A stretch of 64,000 nucleotides of DNA. Source: Halopseudomonas oceani (GTDB lineage Bacteria; Pseudomonadota; Gammaproteobacteria; Pseudomonadales; Pseudomonadaceae). The position numbers and the translations under genes are program-made. The DNA lies in assembly GCF_002903165.1 (NCBI RefSeq), contig NZ_PPSK01000001.1:248001-312000 (forward strand), written 5' to 3'. The notes beneath the pieces were generated by a model. That model had not been told where the DNA came from, did no database searches, and was given only the letters and a program-made list of their open reading frames with translations. This document shows positions 37,228-47,055 of this stretch, piece by piece (the stretch's first letter is position 1; each line of letters begins with the position of its first letter).

Positions 37228-37277
37228 TATAAGTAATTACTTATACATAAGCCAAGTATTATTCATTTCACAGAATA
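37228..37277. promoter_or_regulatory. Palindromic operator region between pycR and pycA
   Basis: TATAAGTAATTACTTATA (37228-37245) is a perfect 18-bp palindrome. A second, weaker dyad TATTC-N8-GAATA follows at 37260-37277. The spacing suits a LysR protein that binds a recognition site and an activation site. The palindrome is 44 bp upstream of the pycR start and 157 bp upstream of pycA. Confidence 0.65.
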
Positions 37278-37303
37278 GAGGCGTCCGCTTAGGGTATGCG
37301 GGA

Positions 37304-37362
37304 AACATTTTGCAATGTGTCGCGCCGGGACCACGCATTCCGGTCGCGGTACGCAAAATGTT
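37304..37362 (+). promoter_or_regulatory. Long stem-loop in the pycA 5' leader
   Basis: AACATTTTGC (37304-37313) pairs exactly with GCAAAATGTT (37353-37362). Inside, CGCGCCGG pairs with CCGGTCGCG with one bulge. The structure ends 39 nt before the GTG start and is not followed by a U tract, so it may affect mRNA stability or translation rather than terminate. Confidence 0.5.
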
Positions 37363-37401
37363 CAACGCATCCACTCGATCACCCACACGAGGAACGCGTA
37401 C

Positions 37402-38817
<1,416 letters not shown>

Positions 38818-38861
38818 CACTGGCGGCCAGCTGATGGCTTGCCGCTGACGAGGAACAGAGA

Positions 38862-40673
38862 ATGAGCACTACACGCAAAATTACCGTTACCGATACCATC
38901 CTGCGCGACGCCCACCAGTCCCTGCTGGCCACCCGTCTGCGTACCGAAGACATGCTGCCGATCTGCGACAAGCTGGATCAGGTCGGCTACTGGTCGCTGG
39001 AAGTCTGGGGCGGCGCGACCTTCGACGCCTGCGTCCGCTTTCTGAAAGAAGATCCGTGGGAGCGCCTGCGCACCCTGCGCAAGGCGCTGCCAAACACCCG
39101 TCTGCAAATGCTGCTGCGCGGCCAGAACCTGCTTGGCTACCGTCACTACAGCGACGACGTGGTTCGCGCCTTCGTCGCCAAGGCAGCCGAGAACGGTATC
39201 GACGTGTTCCGCATCTTTGATGCCATGAACGACGTACGCAACCTCAAGGTCGCCATCGAAGCGGTCAAGGCGGCCGGCAAGCACGCCCAGGGCACCATCG
39301 CGTACACCACCAGCCCGGTGCATACCGTCGACACCTTCGTCAAACAGGCGAAAGACATGGCGGCGATGGGCATCGACTCCATCGCCATCAAGGACATGGC
39401 TGGTCTGCTGACCCCGTTCGCCACCGGCGAGCTGGTCAAGGCGCTGAAAGCCGAGCTCGACTTGCCGGTGTTCATCCATTCGCACGACACCGCCGGCCTG
39501 GCCTCCATGTGTCAGCTCAAGGCAATCGAAAATGGCGCTGACCACATCGACACCGCCATCTCCTCGATGGCCTGGGGCACCAGCCACCCGGGCACCGAGT
39601 CGATGGTTGCCGCGCTGAAAGGCACCCCGTACGACACCGGCCTGGATCTGGAACTGCTGCAGGAAATCGGCATGTACTTCCACGCCGTGCGCAAGAAGTA
39701 TCACCAGTTCGAAAGCGACTTCACCGGCGTAGACACCCGCGTACAGGTCAACCAGGTGCCGGGCGGCATGATGTCCAACCTGGCCAACCAGTTGAAGGAG
39801 CAAGGCGCACTGGATCGCATCCAGGACGTGTTTGCGGAGATCCCGCGCGTACGTGAAGACCTCGGCTTCCCGCCGCTGGTCACCCCGACTTCGCAGATCG
39901 TCGGCACCCAGGCGGTGTTCAACGTGCTGGCTGGCGAACGCTACAAGACCATCACCAACGAAGTGAAGCTCTACCTGCAGGGCCGTTACGGTCAGGCACC
40001 GGGTACCGTCAACGAGAAGCTGCGCCGTCAGGCCATCGGCGGTGAGGAGGTCATTGACGTCCGCCCGGCCGACCTGATCAAGCCGGAAATGGACCGCCTG
40101 CGCGGTGAAGTCGACGCCCTGGCCAAATCAGAAGAAGACGTGCTGACCTTCGCCATGTTCCCGGACATTGGCCGCAAGTTCCTTGAAGAACGCGAAGCCG
40201 GTACCCTGAAACCCGAGCAGCTGCTGCCGGCGCCGGGTGAAGGCTCACCGGCCGCAACCAGCGAAGGCGTACCGACCGAGTTCATCATCGACGTGCACGG
40301 CGAGTCCTACCGGGTTGATATCACCGGTGTCGGCGTCAAGGGCGACGGCAAACGCCACTTCTACCTCAGCCTCGACGGCATGCCGGAAGAAGTAGTGTTC
40401 GAGCCGCTCAACGCCTTCGTCGGTGAGGGTGGCAGCAAGCGCAAGCAGGCCAGCGAGCCGGGCCACGTCACCACCAGCATGCCGGGCAATGTGGTCGACG
40501 TCCTGGTCAAGGTCGGTGACACCGTCAAGGCCGGTCAGGCCGTGCTGGTCAGCGAAGCCATGAAGATGGAAAGCGAAATCCAGGCGGCCATCGCTGGGAC
40601 CGTCAAGGCCGTTAACGTCGCCAAAGGCGACCGCGTTAACCCGGGCGAGATTCTGGTCGAAATCGAAGCCTGA
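38862..40673 (+). CDS. pycB: Pyruvate carboxylase subunit B / oxaloacetate decarboxylase alpha-type
   Basis: 603 residues. The carboxyltransferase TIM barrel (about 1-300) begins TITVTDTILRDAHQSLLATR-like (here TVTDTILRDAHQS) and has metal and lysine motifs DSIAIKDMAGLL and FIHSHDTAGLA. A PYC/OADA domain follows (about 300-480), then a linker and a biotinyl domain (about 530-603) with the biotin lysine in SEAMKMES near residue 568. With PycA it carboxylates pyruvate to oxaloacetate. No oadB/oadG sodium pump genes are adjacent, which favours carboxylase over decarboxylase. It lies 44 bp after pycA, in one operon. Confidence 0.95.
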   Translation: MSTTRKITVTDTILRDAHQSLLATRLRTEDMLPICDKLDQVGYWSLEVWGGATFDACVRFLKEDPWERLRTLRKALPNTRLQMLLRGQNLLGYRHYSDDVVRAFVAKAAENGIDVFRIFDAMNDVRNLKVAIEAVKAAGKHAQGTIAYTTSPVHTVDTFVKQAKDMAAMGIDSIAIKDMAGLLTPFATGELVKALKAELDLPVFIHSHDTAGLASMCQLKAIENGADHIDTAISSMAWGTSHPGTESMVAALKGTPYDTGLDLELLQEIGMYFHAVRKKYHQFESDFTGVDTRVQVNQVPGGMMSNLANQLKEQGALDRIQDVFAEIPRVREDLGFPPLVTPTSQIVGTQAVFNVLAGERYKTITNEVKLYLQGRYGQAPGTVNEKLRRQAIGGEEVIDVRPADLIKPEMDRLRGEVDALAKSEEDVLTFAMFPDIGRKFLEEREAGTLKPEQLLPAPGEGSPAATSEGVPTEFIIDVHGESYRVDITGVGVKGDGKRHFYLSLDGMPEEVVFEPLNAFVGEGGSKRKQASEPGHVTTSMPGNVVDVLVKVGDTVKAGQAVLVSEAMKMESEIQAAIAGTVKAVNVAKGDRVNPGEILVEIEA

Positions 40674-40688
40674 CGTGCTGCTCTGATA

Positions 40689-40742
40689 CGGGTGGAAACA
40701 CCCGCTGACATTTAACTGCACCGGTGCCTCCCGGCACCGGTG
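40689..40742 (+). other. Tandem stem-loops after pycB
   Basis: CGGGTG-GAAA-CACCCG (40689-40704, GNRA-type tetraloop) is followed by CACCGGTGCC-TCCC-GGCACCGGTG (40719-40742, 10-bp perfect stem). Neither is followed by a T tract, so they look like 3'-end stabilising or Rho-dependent structures rather than intrinsic terminators. Confidence 0.55.
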
Positions 40743-40801
40743 TCGTCACCAAGAAACTGATCGTCTATCCGTACAGCCCAACTGATGATTGAGACTGCGA
40801 C

Positions 40802-41509
40802 ATGAATAACGACTCCAGACGCAATGAAAGCGCCGAAGAAGCGCTCAAACAAATCGTCGACGGCTTCAACCGTTTCCGTAACGAGGTTTATCCCGCCCAG
40901 CAGGAACTGTTCAAACAACTGGCCCACGAACAGATTCCACGGGCCATGTTCATTACCTGCGCCGATTCCCGCGTCGCGCCGGAGCTGATCACCCAAAGCG
41001 CACCTGGCGACCTGTTCGTCTCCCGCAACGTGGGTAACGTGGTACCACCCTATGGCCAGATGATGGGCGGCGTCTCCACCGCCATCGAGTTCGCAGTACT
41101 GGCGCTGAACGTACAACACATCATTATCTGTGGTCACTCAGACTGCGGCGCGATGAAGGCAGTACTGAATCCGGAAACACTCGACTCGCTGCCAACCGTC
41201 AAGGCCTGGCTGCGCCACGCGGAGGTCGCCAAGATCGTGGTGGAAGACAATTGCGACTGCTGCGACGACAAGCTGACCATGATGACCGAGGAAAACGTCA
41301 TCGCCCAGTTGCAGCACTTGGCAACCCATCCCTCGGTAGCCTCACGGCTGGCCCGCGGCGAACTGTTTATCCACGGCTGGGTATACGAAATCGAGACCGC
41401 GCATATTCGCGCCTACGACGCGGAAACCAATGAGTTCCGCCAGATCGGTGAAGGCCCCGTGCCAATGGCTACACCCCGCGCGCGCTACCCCGGACGCAAC
41501 ACACGCTAA
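40802..41509 (+). CDS. can: Beta-class carbonic anhydrase
   Basis: 235 residues. Zinc and catalytic motifs of beta carbonic anhydrases are present: ITCADSRVAPELI (Cys and the Asp-Arg dyad) and HIIICGHSDCGAMKAV (His and Cys ligands), with SRNVGNVVPPYG between. It interconverts CO2 and bicarbonate in the cytoplasm. Lying directly after pycAB, it could supply bicarbonate for pyruvate carboxylase, and also for PurK downstream; this is inference from position. It is separated from pycB by 128 bp containing stem-loops. Confidence 0.94.
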   Translation: MNNDSRRNESAEEALKQIVDGFNRFRNEVYPAQQELFKQLAHEQIPRAMFITCADSRVAPELITQSAPGDLFVSRNVGNVVPPYGQMMGGVSTAIEFAVLALNVQHIIICGHSDCGAMKAVLNPETLDSLPTVKAWLRHAEVAKIVVEDNCDCCDDKLTMMTEENVIAQLQHLATHPSVASRLARGELFIHGWVYEIETAHIRAYDAETNEFRQIGEGPVPMATPRARYPGRNTR

Positions 41510-41545
41510 CCGACAGGCGCATTACTGCATTTGCCCAATTACGGG

Positions 41546-41629
41546 TATACTGCGCCGTCTGTTTTAGCGGCAGACCCCACGGGGTCTGCACTCTCCAAGC
41601 AAGCCACGCCAGTCCGCTGCCGTGGCTTG
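41546..41629 (+). promoter_or_regulatory. purE promoter -10 and structured leader
   Basis: TATACT (41546-41551) is a good -10, without a clear -35. Downstream are two perfect 9-bp stem-loops: GCAGACCCC-AC-GGGGTCTGC (41570-41589) and CAAGCCACG-N12-CGTGGCTTG (41600-41629). They lie 47-106 nt before the purE ATG. No known riboswitch pattern is recognised. Confidence 0.5.
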
Positions 41630-41675
41630 TTGGTTTCTGCCGCCACGGCGGCCCTGATGAGCGAGGCACCTACAG

Positions 41676-42167
41676 ATGACCGCACTGGTTGGCGTGATCA
41701 TGGGCTCCAAGTCCGACTGGTCCACCCTGAGCCATACGGCCGATATGCTTGAGCAGCTAGGCATTCCCTACGAAGTGAAGGTGGTTTCTGCCCACCGCAC
41801 GCCTGATCTGCTGTTCCAATACGCTGAAGAAGCGGCCGACCGCGGGATCGAGGTGATTATTGCCGGCGCCGGTGGCGCAGCCCACCTGCCGGGTATGTGC
41901 GCGGCCAAGACCCATCTGCCGGTGCTCGGCGTGCCGGTCCAGTCGTCCATGCTCTCCGGTGTCGACTCGCTGCTGTCGATCGTCCAGATGCCGGCTGGCG
42001 TCCCGGTCGCCACCCTGGCCATCGGCAAGGCCGGTGCGGTCAACGCCGCACTGCTGTCGGCCAGTATCCTCGGCGGCAAGCACCCGCAGTTCGGCAAGGC
42101 GCTGCAGGATTTCCGCAGTCAGCAGACCGACAACGTGCTGAACAACCCAGACCCGCGTCAGGCTTGA
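41676..42167 (+). CDS. purE: N5-carboxyaminoimidazole ribonucleotide mutase
   Basis: 163 residues, full-length class I PurE. Motifs: [13 protein letters not shown] at the N-terminus, [30 protein letters not shown], and [19 protein letters not shown]. It converts N5-CAIR to CAIR in purine synthesis, taking the product of PurK. purK starts 10 bp downstream, so the two are an operon. The upstream leader carries two stable stem-loops. Confidence 0.97.
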   Translation: MTALVGVIMGSKSDWSTLSHTADMLEQLGIPYEVKVVSAHRTPDLLFQYAEEAADRGIEVIIAGAGGAAHLPGMCAAKTHLPVLGVPVQSSMLSGVDSLLSIVQMPAGVPVATLAIGKAGAVNAALLSASILGGKHPQFGKALQDFRSQQTDNVLNNPDPRQA

Positions 42168-42177
42168 GGAATCGGAT

Positions 42178-43260
42178 ATGAAGATCGGTGTCATCGGTGG
42201 TGGACAACTGGGTCGCATGCTGGCACTGGCCGGCACCCCGCTCGGCCAGCAGTTCGCGTTTCTCGACCCAGCCCCGGATGCCTGTGCCCAGGCCCTCGGT
42301 GAGCACATCCGCGCCGACTACAGCGACACCGATCACCTCCGCCAGCTGGCAGATGAAGTGGACGTGGTGACCTTCGAGTTCGAAAGCGTCCCGGCCGAAA
42401 CCGTCGCCTTCCTGGCGCAGTTCGTCCCGGTCTACCCGAACGCCGAGTCGCTGCGCATCGCCCGCGACCGCTGGTTCGAGAAGTCGATGTTTCAGGACCT
42501 TGGCATCCCGACCCCGGAGTTTGCCGACATCCAGTCGCAGGAAAACCTCGATGCCGCGGTCAAGCGCATCGGCCTGCCGGCGGTGATGAAAACCCGCACC
42601 CTGGGGTATGACGGCAAGGGCCAGAAAGTACTGCGCCACCCCGACGATGTGGTTGGCGCCTACGCCGAACTGGGCAGCGTGCCCTGCATTCTGGAAGGCT
42701 TTGTGCCCTTCACTGGCGAGGTGTCGCTGGTTGCCGTGCGTGCCCGCGACGGTGAAACCCGCTTCTACCCGCTGGTGCACAACACCCACGAAAACGGCAT
42801 CCTCAAGCTGTCCGTCGCCAGCACCGCCCATCCGTTGCAGGCACTGGCCGAAGACTACGTTAGCCGCGTGCTCGACAAACTGGATTACGTCGGCGTGCTG
42901 GCCTTCGAATTCTTCGAGGTCGACGGTGGCCTGAAAGCCAACGAGATCGCCCCGCGCGTGCACAACTCCGGCCACTGGACCATCGAAGGCGCCGAATGTA
43001 GCCAGTTCGAAAACCACCTGCGCGCCATCGCCGGCCTGCCGCTGGGCTCGACAGCCAAGGTCGGTGAAAGCGCGATGCTCAACTTTATCGGCGAAGTACC
43101 GGCCGTCGAGGCTGTCAGCGCCATCAAGCACTGTCACCTGCACCACTACGGCAAGGCCTTCAAAGCCGGTCGCAAAGTCGGCCACGCCACCCTGCGCTGC
43201 CCGGATATGGAGGCGCTGCAAGCGCGCATTGCCGAGGTTGAGGCGCTGATCGGCAACTGA
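42178..43260 (+). CDS. purK: N5-carboxyaminoimidazole ribonucleotide synthase
   Basis: 360 residues, ATP-grasp enzyme. Motifs: MKIGVIGGGQLGRMLALAG, VVTFEFESVPAE, MKTRTLGYDGKGQ, FVPFTGEVSLVAVR and EIAPRVHNSGHWTIEG. It carboxylates AIR with ATP and bicarbonate to N5-CAIR, the substrate of PurE. It follows purE by 10 bp and ends in a strong intrinsic terminator. Confidence 0.97.
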   Translation: MKIGVIGGGQLGRMLALAGTPLGQQFAFLDPAPDACAQALGEHIRADYSDTDHLRQLADEVDVVTFEFESVPAETVAFLAQFVPVYPNAESLRIARDRWFEKSMFQDLGIPTPEFADIQSQENLDAAVKRIGLPAVMKTRTLGYDGKGQKVLRHPDDVVGAYAELGSVPCILEGFVPFTGEVSLVAVRARDGETRFYPLVHNTHENGILKLSVASTAHPLQALAEDYVSRVLDKLDYVGVLAFEFFEVDGGLKANEIAPRVHNSGHWTIEGAECSQFENHLRAIAGLPLGSTAKVGESAMLNFIGEVPAVEAVSAIKHCHLHHYGKAFKAGRKVGHATLRCPDMEALQARIAEVEALIGN

Positions 43261-43282
43261 GTCAGGCGTCGAGCAGGCAACG

Positions 43283-43317
43283 AAAAAAGGCGTAGCACCG
43301 AGTGCTACGCCTTTTTT
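43283..43317 (+). terminator. Rho-independent terminator after purK (bidirectional)
   Basis: Stem GGCGTAGCAC / GTGCTACGCC (10 bp, loop CGA) with an A6 tract on the left and T6 on the right. It ends purEK and, read on the other strand, the secreted protein gene at 43337. Confidence 0.93.
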
Positions 43318-43336
43318 ATTTACCGCCAGCGCTCGT

Positions 43337-43738
43337 CTAGCCATTTCCCCGTTGCACGGCGCCCTGGCAAGCGAGATGGTTCGCGGTAGTGACCTTGTCC
43401 GGCCGCGCCAGCAAGGCGTCTGCGCGCAGCGATGCCTTGTTCTGACTGTAGGGGCTTCCCATCCGGTTTGGGGAGCCTTCATGCACCCAGATATCACCCC
43501 GCTCGCTCTGTTTGAAGTAAAGCGTATTCGATGAACAGGCGCTGCCAGCCGGCATGTACAACGTTGGCACGCCATTGCTGACAGCGATAAAGCGGTATTG
43601 CTCGGGTGTGCGATTGGAGTAACCGTAATAGCCATCGGACAGGCCGGTCATCAGTACATAAGTCGGCTGATCGGCCATCGCCTCAGCGGACAGCGTAACA
43701 GCGCACACCAGCAGTGCAGTGCCAAATCGCAGGGTCAT
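43337..43738 (-). CDS. Exported protein of unknown function
   Basis: 133 residues. A clear signal peptide (MTLRFGTALLVCAVTLSAEAMA, cut into two runs by the limit here: TLRFGTALLVCAVTLSA then EAMADQ) is followed by a mature domain rich in Tyr, Ser and Asn (YVLMTGLSDGYYGYSNRTPE) with two cysteines that could form a disulfide (SACSS and HLACQG). I recognise no family. It shares the bidirectional terminator with purK. The start at 43738 fits the signal peptide. Confidence 0.7.
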   Translation of the reverse strand: MTLRFGTALLVCAVTLSAEAMADQPTYVLMTGLSDGYYGYSNRTPEQYRFIAVSNGVPTLYMPAGSACSSNTLYFKQSERGDIWVHEGSPNRMGSPYSQNKASLRADALLARPDKVTTANHLACQGAVQRGNG

Positions 43739-43826
43739 CGGAATACGTCCTCTTTCGTCTTGAATCCAGCCAGCAGCCTGCCAGATGAGCTGACGGGGGA
43801 CATCCCCAATAGTTGGTATCCGGGGG

Positions 43827-44795
43827 TCAATCCGCCATCAACTGCTCGCGCAGGAATCCCACAACCCGCTGCTCGACCGACAGCCTGCTGAAGTCGTCCC
43901 CCAGACTGACCGCGCCCATCGGGTAAAAGTGACCAAAGCCCGGCACCCAAGCCTGCCGACGCACTGCACCGGCGCTGTCGAGGGCCCGTGCGACGACGCC
44001 GCTGCCACGGATGACTCCAGGCAAGTCGTCCTGACCGACCAACTGCAGCAGTGCTGGCGGCTGCGCGGGCAGATGGCCCGGCAGCAGGTATCCCCAGGTA
44101 CTGCCCGACAGCGACACTACCGCCTTCACGGGGACGTGCCGGCCGTAGGCGGTATTGATCGCCGTGATGGCGCCGGCCGAGAAGCCGCCCAGCGCTATTC
44201 GCTCAGGGTCTACGCCATAGCGCACGGCCTGACTGCGGACGTGACTGACGGCGGTTTCCATATCCTCGCTGGCGCTCAGCAGCGCCTGCCAGAACTCGGC
44301 ACGCAGCCGGTCATCCATCGGCGGCAGACCGATGGCCTGACGCGCGATGTCGATACGCGCGGTGGTCTGCGGGGTGACGGCCAGCGCCTCCGGCATCAGC
44401 CGCTCGGCGTCAATCGGCTTGGCCAGCAGCGGCCGCTCGCCCGCCAGTCGGTATTCGATGGAGAAACAGTTGAAGCCCTGCCGGGCGAAGACCTGACAGT
44501 ATTCGGCCATGGAGGAGTCCTGCGCCCCATTTTCAGTGAAGCGCTCATCACCCTTGCTGCCCCGCACGAAAGAGCCGCCAAAAGCCATGATCACCGCCGG
44601 CCGCGGCGTGTCGTCCGCGGTTGCCGGGCGGTACCAGTCCATGCGCAGATCCCGTTCGACGGGCGTATCGCCGCCGATCAGCCCCCGGCCGTAGACCAGG
44701 TCGTAGTCCACGCTGACCTGCTCAGCCGCACTGATCGGCGCGGCCAGCAGCAGGCCGAGGCTCAACCCCGCCAATACCTGATTAACTCGGGTCAT
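43827..44795 (-). CDS. Secreted alpha/beta-hydrolase (esterase/lipase-like)
   Basis: 322 residues from the second of two adjacent ATGs, with AGGAGG 5 nt upstream; the first ATG is only 2 nt from that site. A signal peptide (VNQVLAGLSLGLLLAAPISA) is followed by an alpha/beta-hydrolase fold: oxyanion-side FGGSFVRGSKGDERF (position of HGG in related esterases), nucleophile elbow ALGGFSAGAIT (GxSxG), and a late GFGHFYP holding the likely catalytic His. The acid is probably in VGQDDLPG. The substrate is unknown. It lies beyond the acyl-CoA dehydrogenase terminator, so it is probably a separate unit. Confidence 0.82.
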   Translation of the reverse strand: MTRVNQVLAGLSLGLLLAAPISAAEQVSVDYDLVYGRGLIGGDTPVERDLRMDWYRPATADDTPRPAVIMAFGGSFVRGSKGDERFTENGAQDSSMAEYCQVFARQGFNCFSIEYRLAGERPLLAKPIDAERLMPEALAVTPQTTARIDIARQAIGLPPMDDRLRAEFWQALLSASEDMETAVSHVRSQAVRYGVDPERIALGGFSAGAITAINTAYGRHVPVKAVVSLSGSTWGYLLPGHLPAQPPALLQLVGQDDLPGVIRGSGVVARALDSAGAVRRQAWVPGFGHFYPMGAVSLGDDFSRLSVEQRVVGFLREQLMAD

Positions 44796-44840
44796 CATGA
44801 CCTCCTGCGTTCTTGTTGTTGTGCGCTGCCGACCAATACT

Positions 44841-44884
44841 GAAACGAAAACACCCGGCGTGCACCTTTCGATGCACGCCGGGTG
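44841..44884 (-). terminator. Rho-independent terminator after the acyl-CoA dehydrogenase
   Basis: A 13-bp perfect stem, CACCCGGCGTGCA (44851-44863) with TGCACGCCGGGTG (44872-44884), loop of 8 nt. On the minus strand it is followed by TTTTCGTTTC. It begins 12 bp after the acyl-CoA dehydrogenase stop. Confidence 0.9.
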
Positions 44885-44895
44885 CGTGGCCAGGC

Positions 44896-46116
44896 TCAGA
44901 GGAAGCGCTTGAGCTCGGCCTTGGCGATGGCGTTGCGATGGACTTCGTCCGGGCCGTCAGCAGTGCGCAGGTGGCGCGCATAAACGTACAGCTGGGCCAG
45001 CGGGAAGTCGGAAGAGAAGCCGCCGGCGCCGTGCGCCTGAATGGCCCAGTCGATCACCTGACAAGCCATGTTCGGCGCTGCCACCTTGATCATCGCGATC
45101 TGCTTGGCCGCGACCTTGTTGCCGACGGTATCCATCAGGTGCGCGGCATTCATTACCAGGAAGCGCGCCTGATCGATCATGATCCGCGACTCGGCGATGC
45201 GTTCACGCCACACGCCCTGCTCGGCCAGCGTCTTGCCGAACGCCACACGCTTGCTCAAACGTTCACACATCAGCGCCAGCGCCCGTTCGGCCTGACCGAT
45301 CACGCGCATGCAGTGATGGATACGACCCGGGCCAAGGCGGCCCTGAGCAATCTCGAAGCCGCGGCCTTCGCCCAGCAGCATGTTGCTGGCCGGCACGCGC
45401 ACATTGTCAAAGACGATTTCCGGGTGGCCATACGGCGGGTCCATATAGCCGTAGCAGCCCATATCACGCAGCACGGTGACGCCAGGGGTGTTCATCGGCA
45501 CCAGGATCATCGACTGCTGCTGGTGGCGGTTGGGGTTGTCCGGGTCGCTCTTGCCCATCACCACCATGATCTCGCAGCGCTCGTTGGCAGCACCGGAGAT
45601 ATACCACTTGCGGCCGTTGATCACGTACTCGTCACCGTCACGCTCGATGCGGGTTTCCACATTGGTCGCATCGGAGGACGCCACCAGTGGCTCAGTCATG
45701 GCAAAAGCGGAGCGGATTTCGCCGTTCAGCAGCGGGGTCAGCCAGCGCTCTTGTTGTTCCTTGGTGCCGTAGCGAGCCAACACTTCCATGTTGCCGGTGT
45801 CCGGCGCGCCGCAGTTGAACACCTCGGACGCCCACATACCCGGCACGCGCCCCATCAGCTCGGCCAGCGGAGCGTACTCCATGTTGCTCAGACCCGGACC
45901 GTGCTCGGCTTCCGGCAGAAACAGGTTCCACAGCCCCTCGGCGCGTGCCTTGGCCTTCAGCTCTTCCATCAGTTGCACGGTAGTGTAGGCGTTTCCGGCC
46001 TTCTCGTTGGCACGGATTTCCTCTTCGTAACGCTGCTCATTGGGGAAAACGTGCGCGTCCATAAAATCGGAAACGCGCTTTTGCAGATCCAGCGAGCGTT
46101 CAGTCTGGTGGTACAT
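44896..46116 (-). CDS. Acyl-CoA dehydrogenase
   Basis: 406 residues. Typical acyl-CoA dehydrogenase architecture: N-terminal helical domain, [18 protein letters not shown] with [11 protein letters not shown] in the middle beta domain, and a C-terminal helical domain with [30 protein letters not shown] and [17 protein letters not shown]. The pattern is closest to the ACAD10/11-like group rather than short-chain enzymes; the chain length of the substrate cannot be read. It oxidises an acyl-CoA at C2-C3 using FAD. It is divergent from a TetR gene with a perfect 18-bp palindrome between them and ends in its own terminator. Confidence 0.92.
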   Translation of the reverse strand: MYHQTERSLDLQKRVSDFMDAHVFPNEQRYEEEIRANEKAGNAYTTVQLMEELKAKARAEGLWNLFLPEAEHGPGLSNMEYAPLAELMGRVPGMWASEVFNCGAPDTGNMEVLARYGTKEQQERWLTPLLNGEIRSAFAMTEPLVASSDATNVETRIERDGDEYVINGRKWYISGAANERCEIMVVMGKSDPDNPNRHQQQSMILVPMNTPGVTVLRDMGCYGYMDPPYGHPEIVFDNVRVPASNMLLGEGRGFEIAQGRLGPGRIHHCMRVIGQAERALALMCERLSKRVAFGKTLAEQGVWRERIAESRIMIDQARFLVMNAAHLMDTVGNKVAAKQIAMIKVAAPNMACQVIDWAIQAHGAGGFSSDFPLAQLYVYARHLRTADGPDEVHRNAIAKAELKRFL

Positions 46117-46177
46117 GGCGAACTCCTGAGGTGTCGATCATGCGGTTGCGATGGCAGCCGTCCTGGACACAAAATCT

Positions 46178-46195
46178 CAATACACATGTGTATTG
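46178..46195. promoter_or_regulatory. TetR-type operator between acyl-CoA dehydrogenase and tetR genes
   Basis: CAATACACATGTGTATTG is a perfect 18-bp palindrome. A further half-site-like CAATTGTGTA follows at 46197-46206. It lies 62 bp from the dehydrogenase start and 82 bp from the regulator start. Confidence 0.8.
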
Positions 46196-46276
46196 TCAAT
46201 TGTGTATGGAAATAGATATGACGCAGGCTTCGTCCGACTTATAATGCTTAGCCGAGACATTCACCGGAACCATAAG

Positions 46277-46930
46277 ATGCCCACCGCCAGCAAACCCGGT
46301 CGCCGCGGTCGCCCTACCGGCCGCGCCGTGCTGACCCCACAGGACTGGTTCAACGCCGCTACCGACGCGATTCTCGAAGGTGGCTTCGACCAATTGCGGG
46401 TGCTGCCGCTGGCCAAGCGCCTGAAAGTGACCCGCGGCAGCTTTTACTGGCATTTCGAGGATCTACCCCAGTTCATTCGCCAATTCCTCGATCAGTGGCA
46501 AGCCCAGCGTATGAAGGGCTTGCGCTACTGGCAGCCTGGGCTGGACCCGCAGCTGAGCCCCGAGCAGGAAGTGGAACGCGTGCTGCTGCTGATGTTCGAG
46601 GGGCCAGCGGTCGAGTTCAAACGCATGAAGGTGGAGTTCGCCATCCGCGACTTTGCCCAGCGCGACCTCTACGCTCGCGACATCGTCGCTGCGGTGGATG
46701 AAGCCAGGGTCGAACAGACCGCGCGGTTGCTGGAACCCCTGGTAGCGGATGGCAGCGCCCGCGGCATGGCGATGATCCAATATGCGACCGTGCTTGGCAG
46801 CGTGCTGCTGTTCCGCGGTCAACTCGGTGGCGAACGGGCACTGCAAACCATTCGCCAGCAGTGGCAGGCCTTGTTGCAAAAGCCTAAAGTTGTCACTGAG
46901 CACGCCGATACTGGGGCGAAGGCGCGCTAA
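46277..46930 (+). CDS. TetR-family regulator of the divergent acyl-CoA dehydrogenase
   Basis: 217 residues from the ATG at 46277. The N-terminus is basic (PTASKPGRRGRPTGRAVL), followed by a TetR helix-turn-helix (about 20-70; AILEGGFDQLRVLPLAKRLK, VTRGSFYWHFEDLPQFI) and a helical ligand domain. I infer that it represses the divergent dehydrogenase through the palindrome and responds to an acyl-CoA or fatty acid. The frame is open back to 46151 but crosses the operator. Confidence 0.9.
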   Translation: MPTASKPGRRGRPTGRAVLTPQDWFNAATDAILEGGFDQLRVLPLAKRLKVTRGSFYWHFEDLPQFIRQFLDQWQAQRMKGLRYWQPGLDPQLSPEQEVERVLLLMFEGPAVEFKRMKVEFAIRDFAQRDLYARDIVAAVDEARVEQTARLLEPLVADGSARGMAMIQYATVLGSVLLFRGQLGGERALQTIRQQWQALLQKPKVVTEHADTGAKAR

Positions 46931-47055
46931 GTTTTCCTGGCTGGACAGCCGGAATACACGCCGACATGATAAAAACGTGCTGTCACGCGCCGGATGCGGG
47001 ATGACTGCGCACCTGCTGACGCCGATCAGGTGTCGGGCACTCTCAGGAGCGAAGC

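Noticed and set aside
40719..40742. Intrinsic terminator after pycB
   Set aside because: The stem is perfect but lacks a T tract on either strand; listed as a stem-loop only.
42040..43635. 531-residue minus-strand frame across purK and the terminator
   Set aside because: Crosses an intrinsic terminator and a conserved enzyme on the other strand; no similarity.
44797..46215. 472-residue plus-strand frame across the acyl-CoA dehydrogenase
   Set aside because: Antisense, His-rich; the minus-strand protein is a typical acyl-CoA dehydrogenase.
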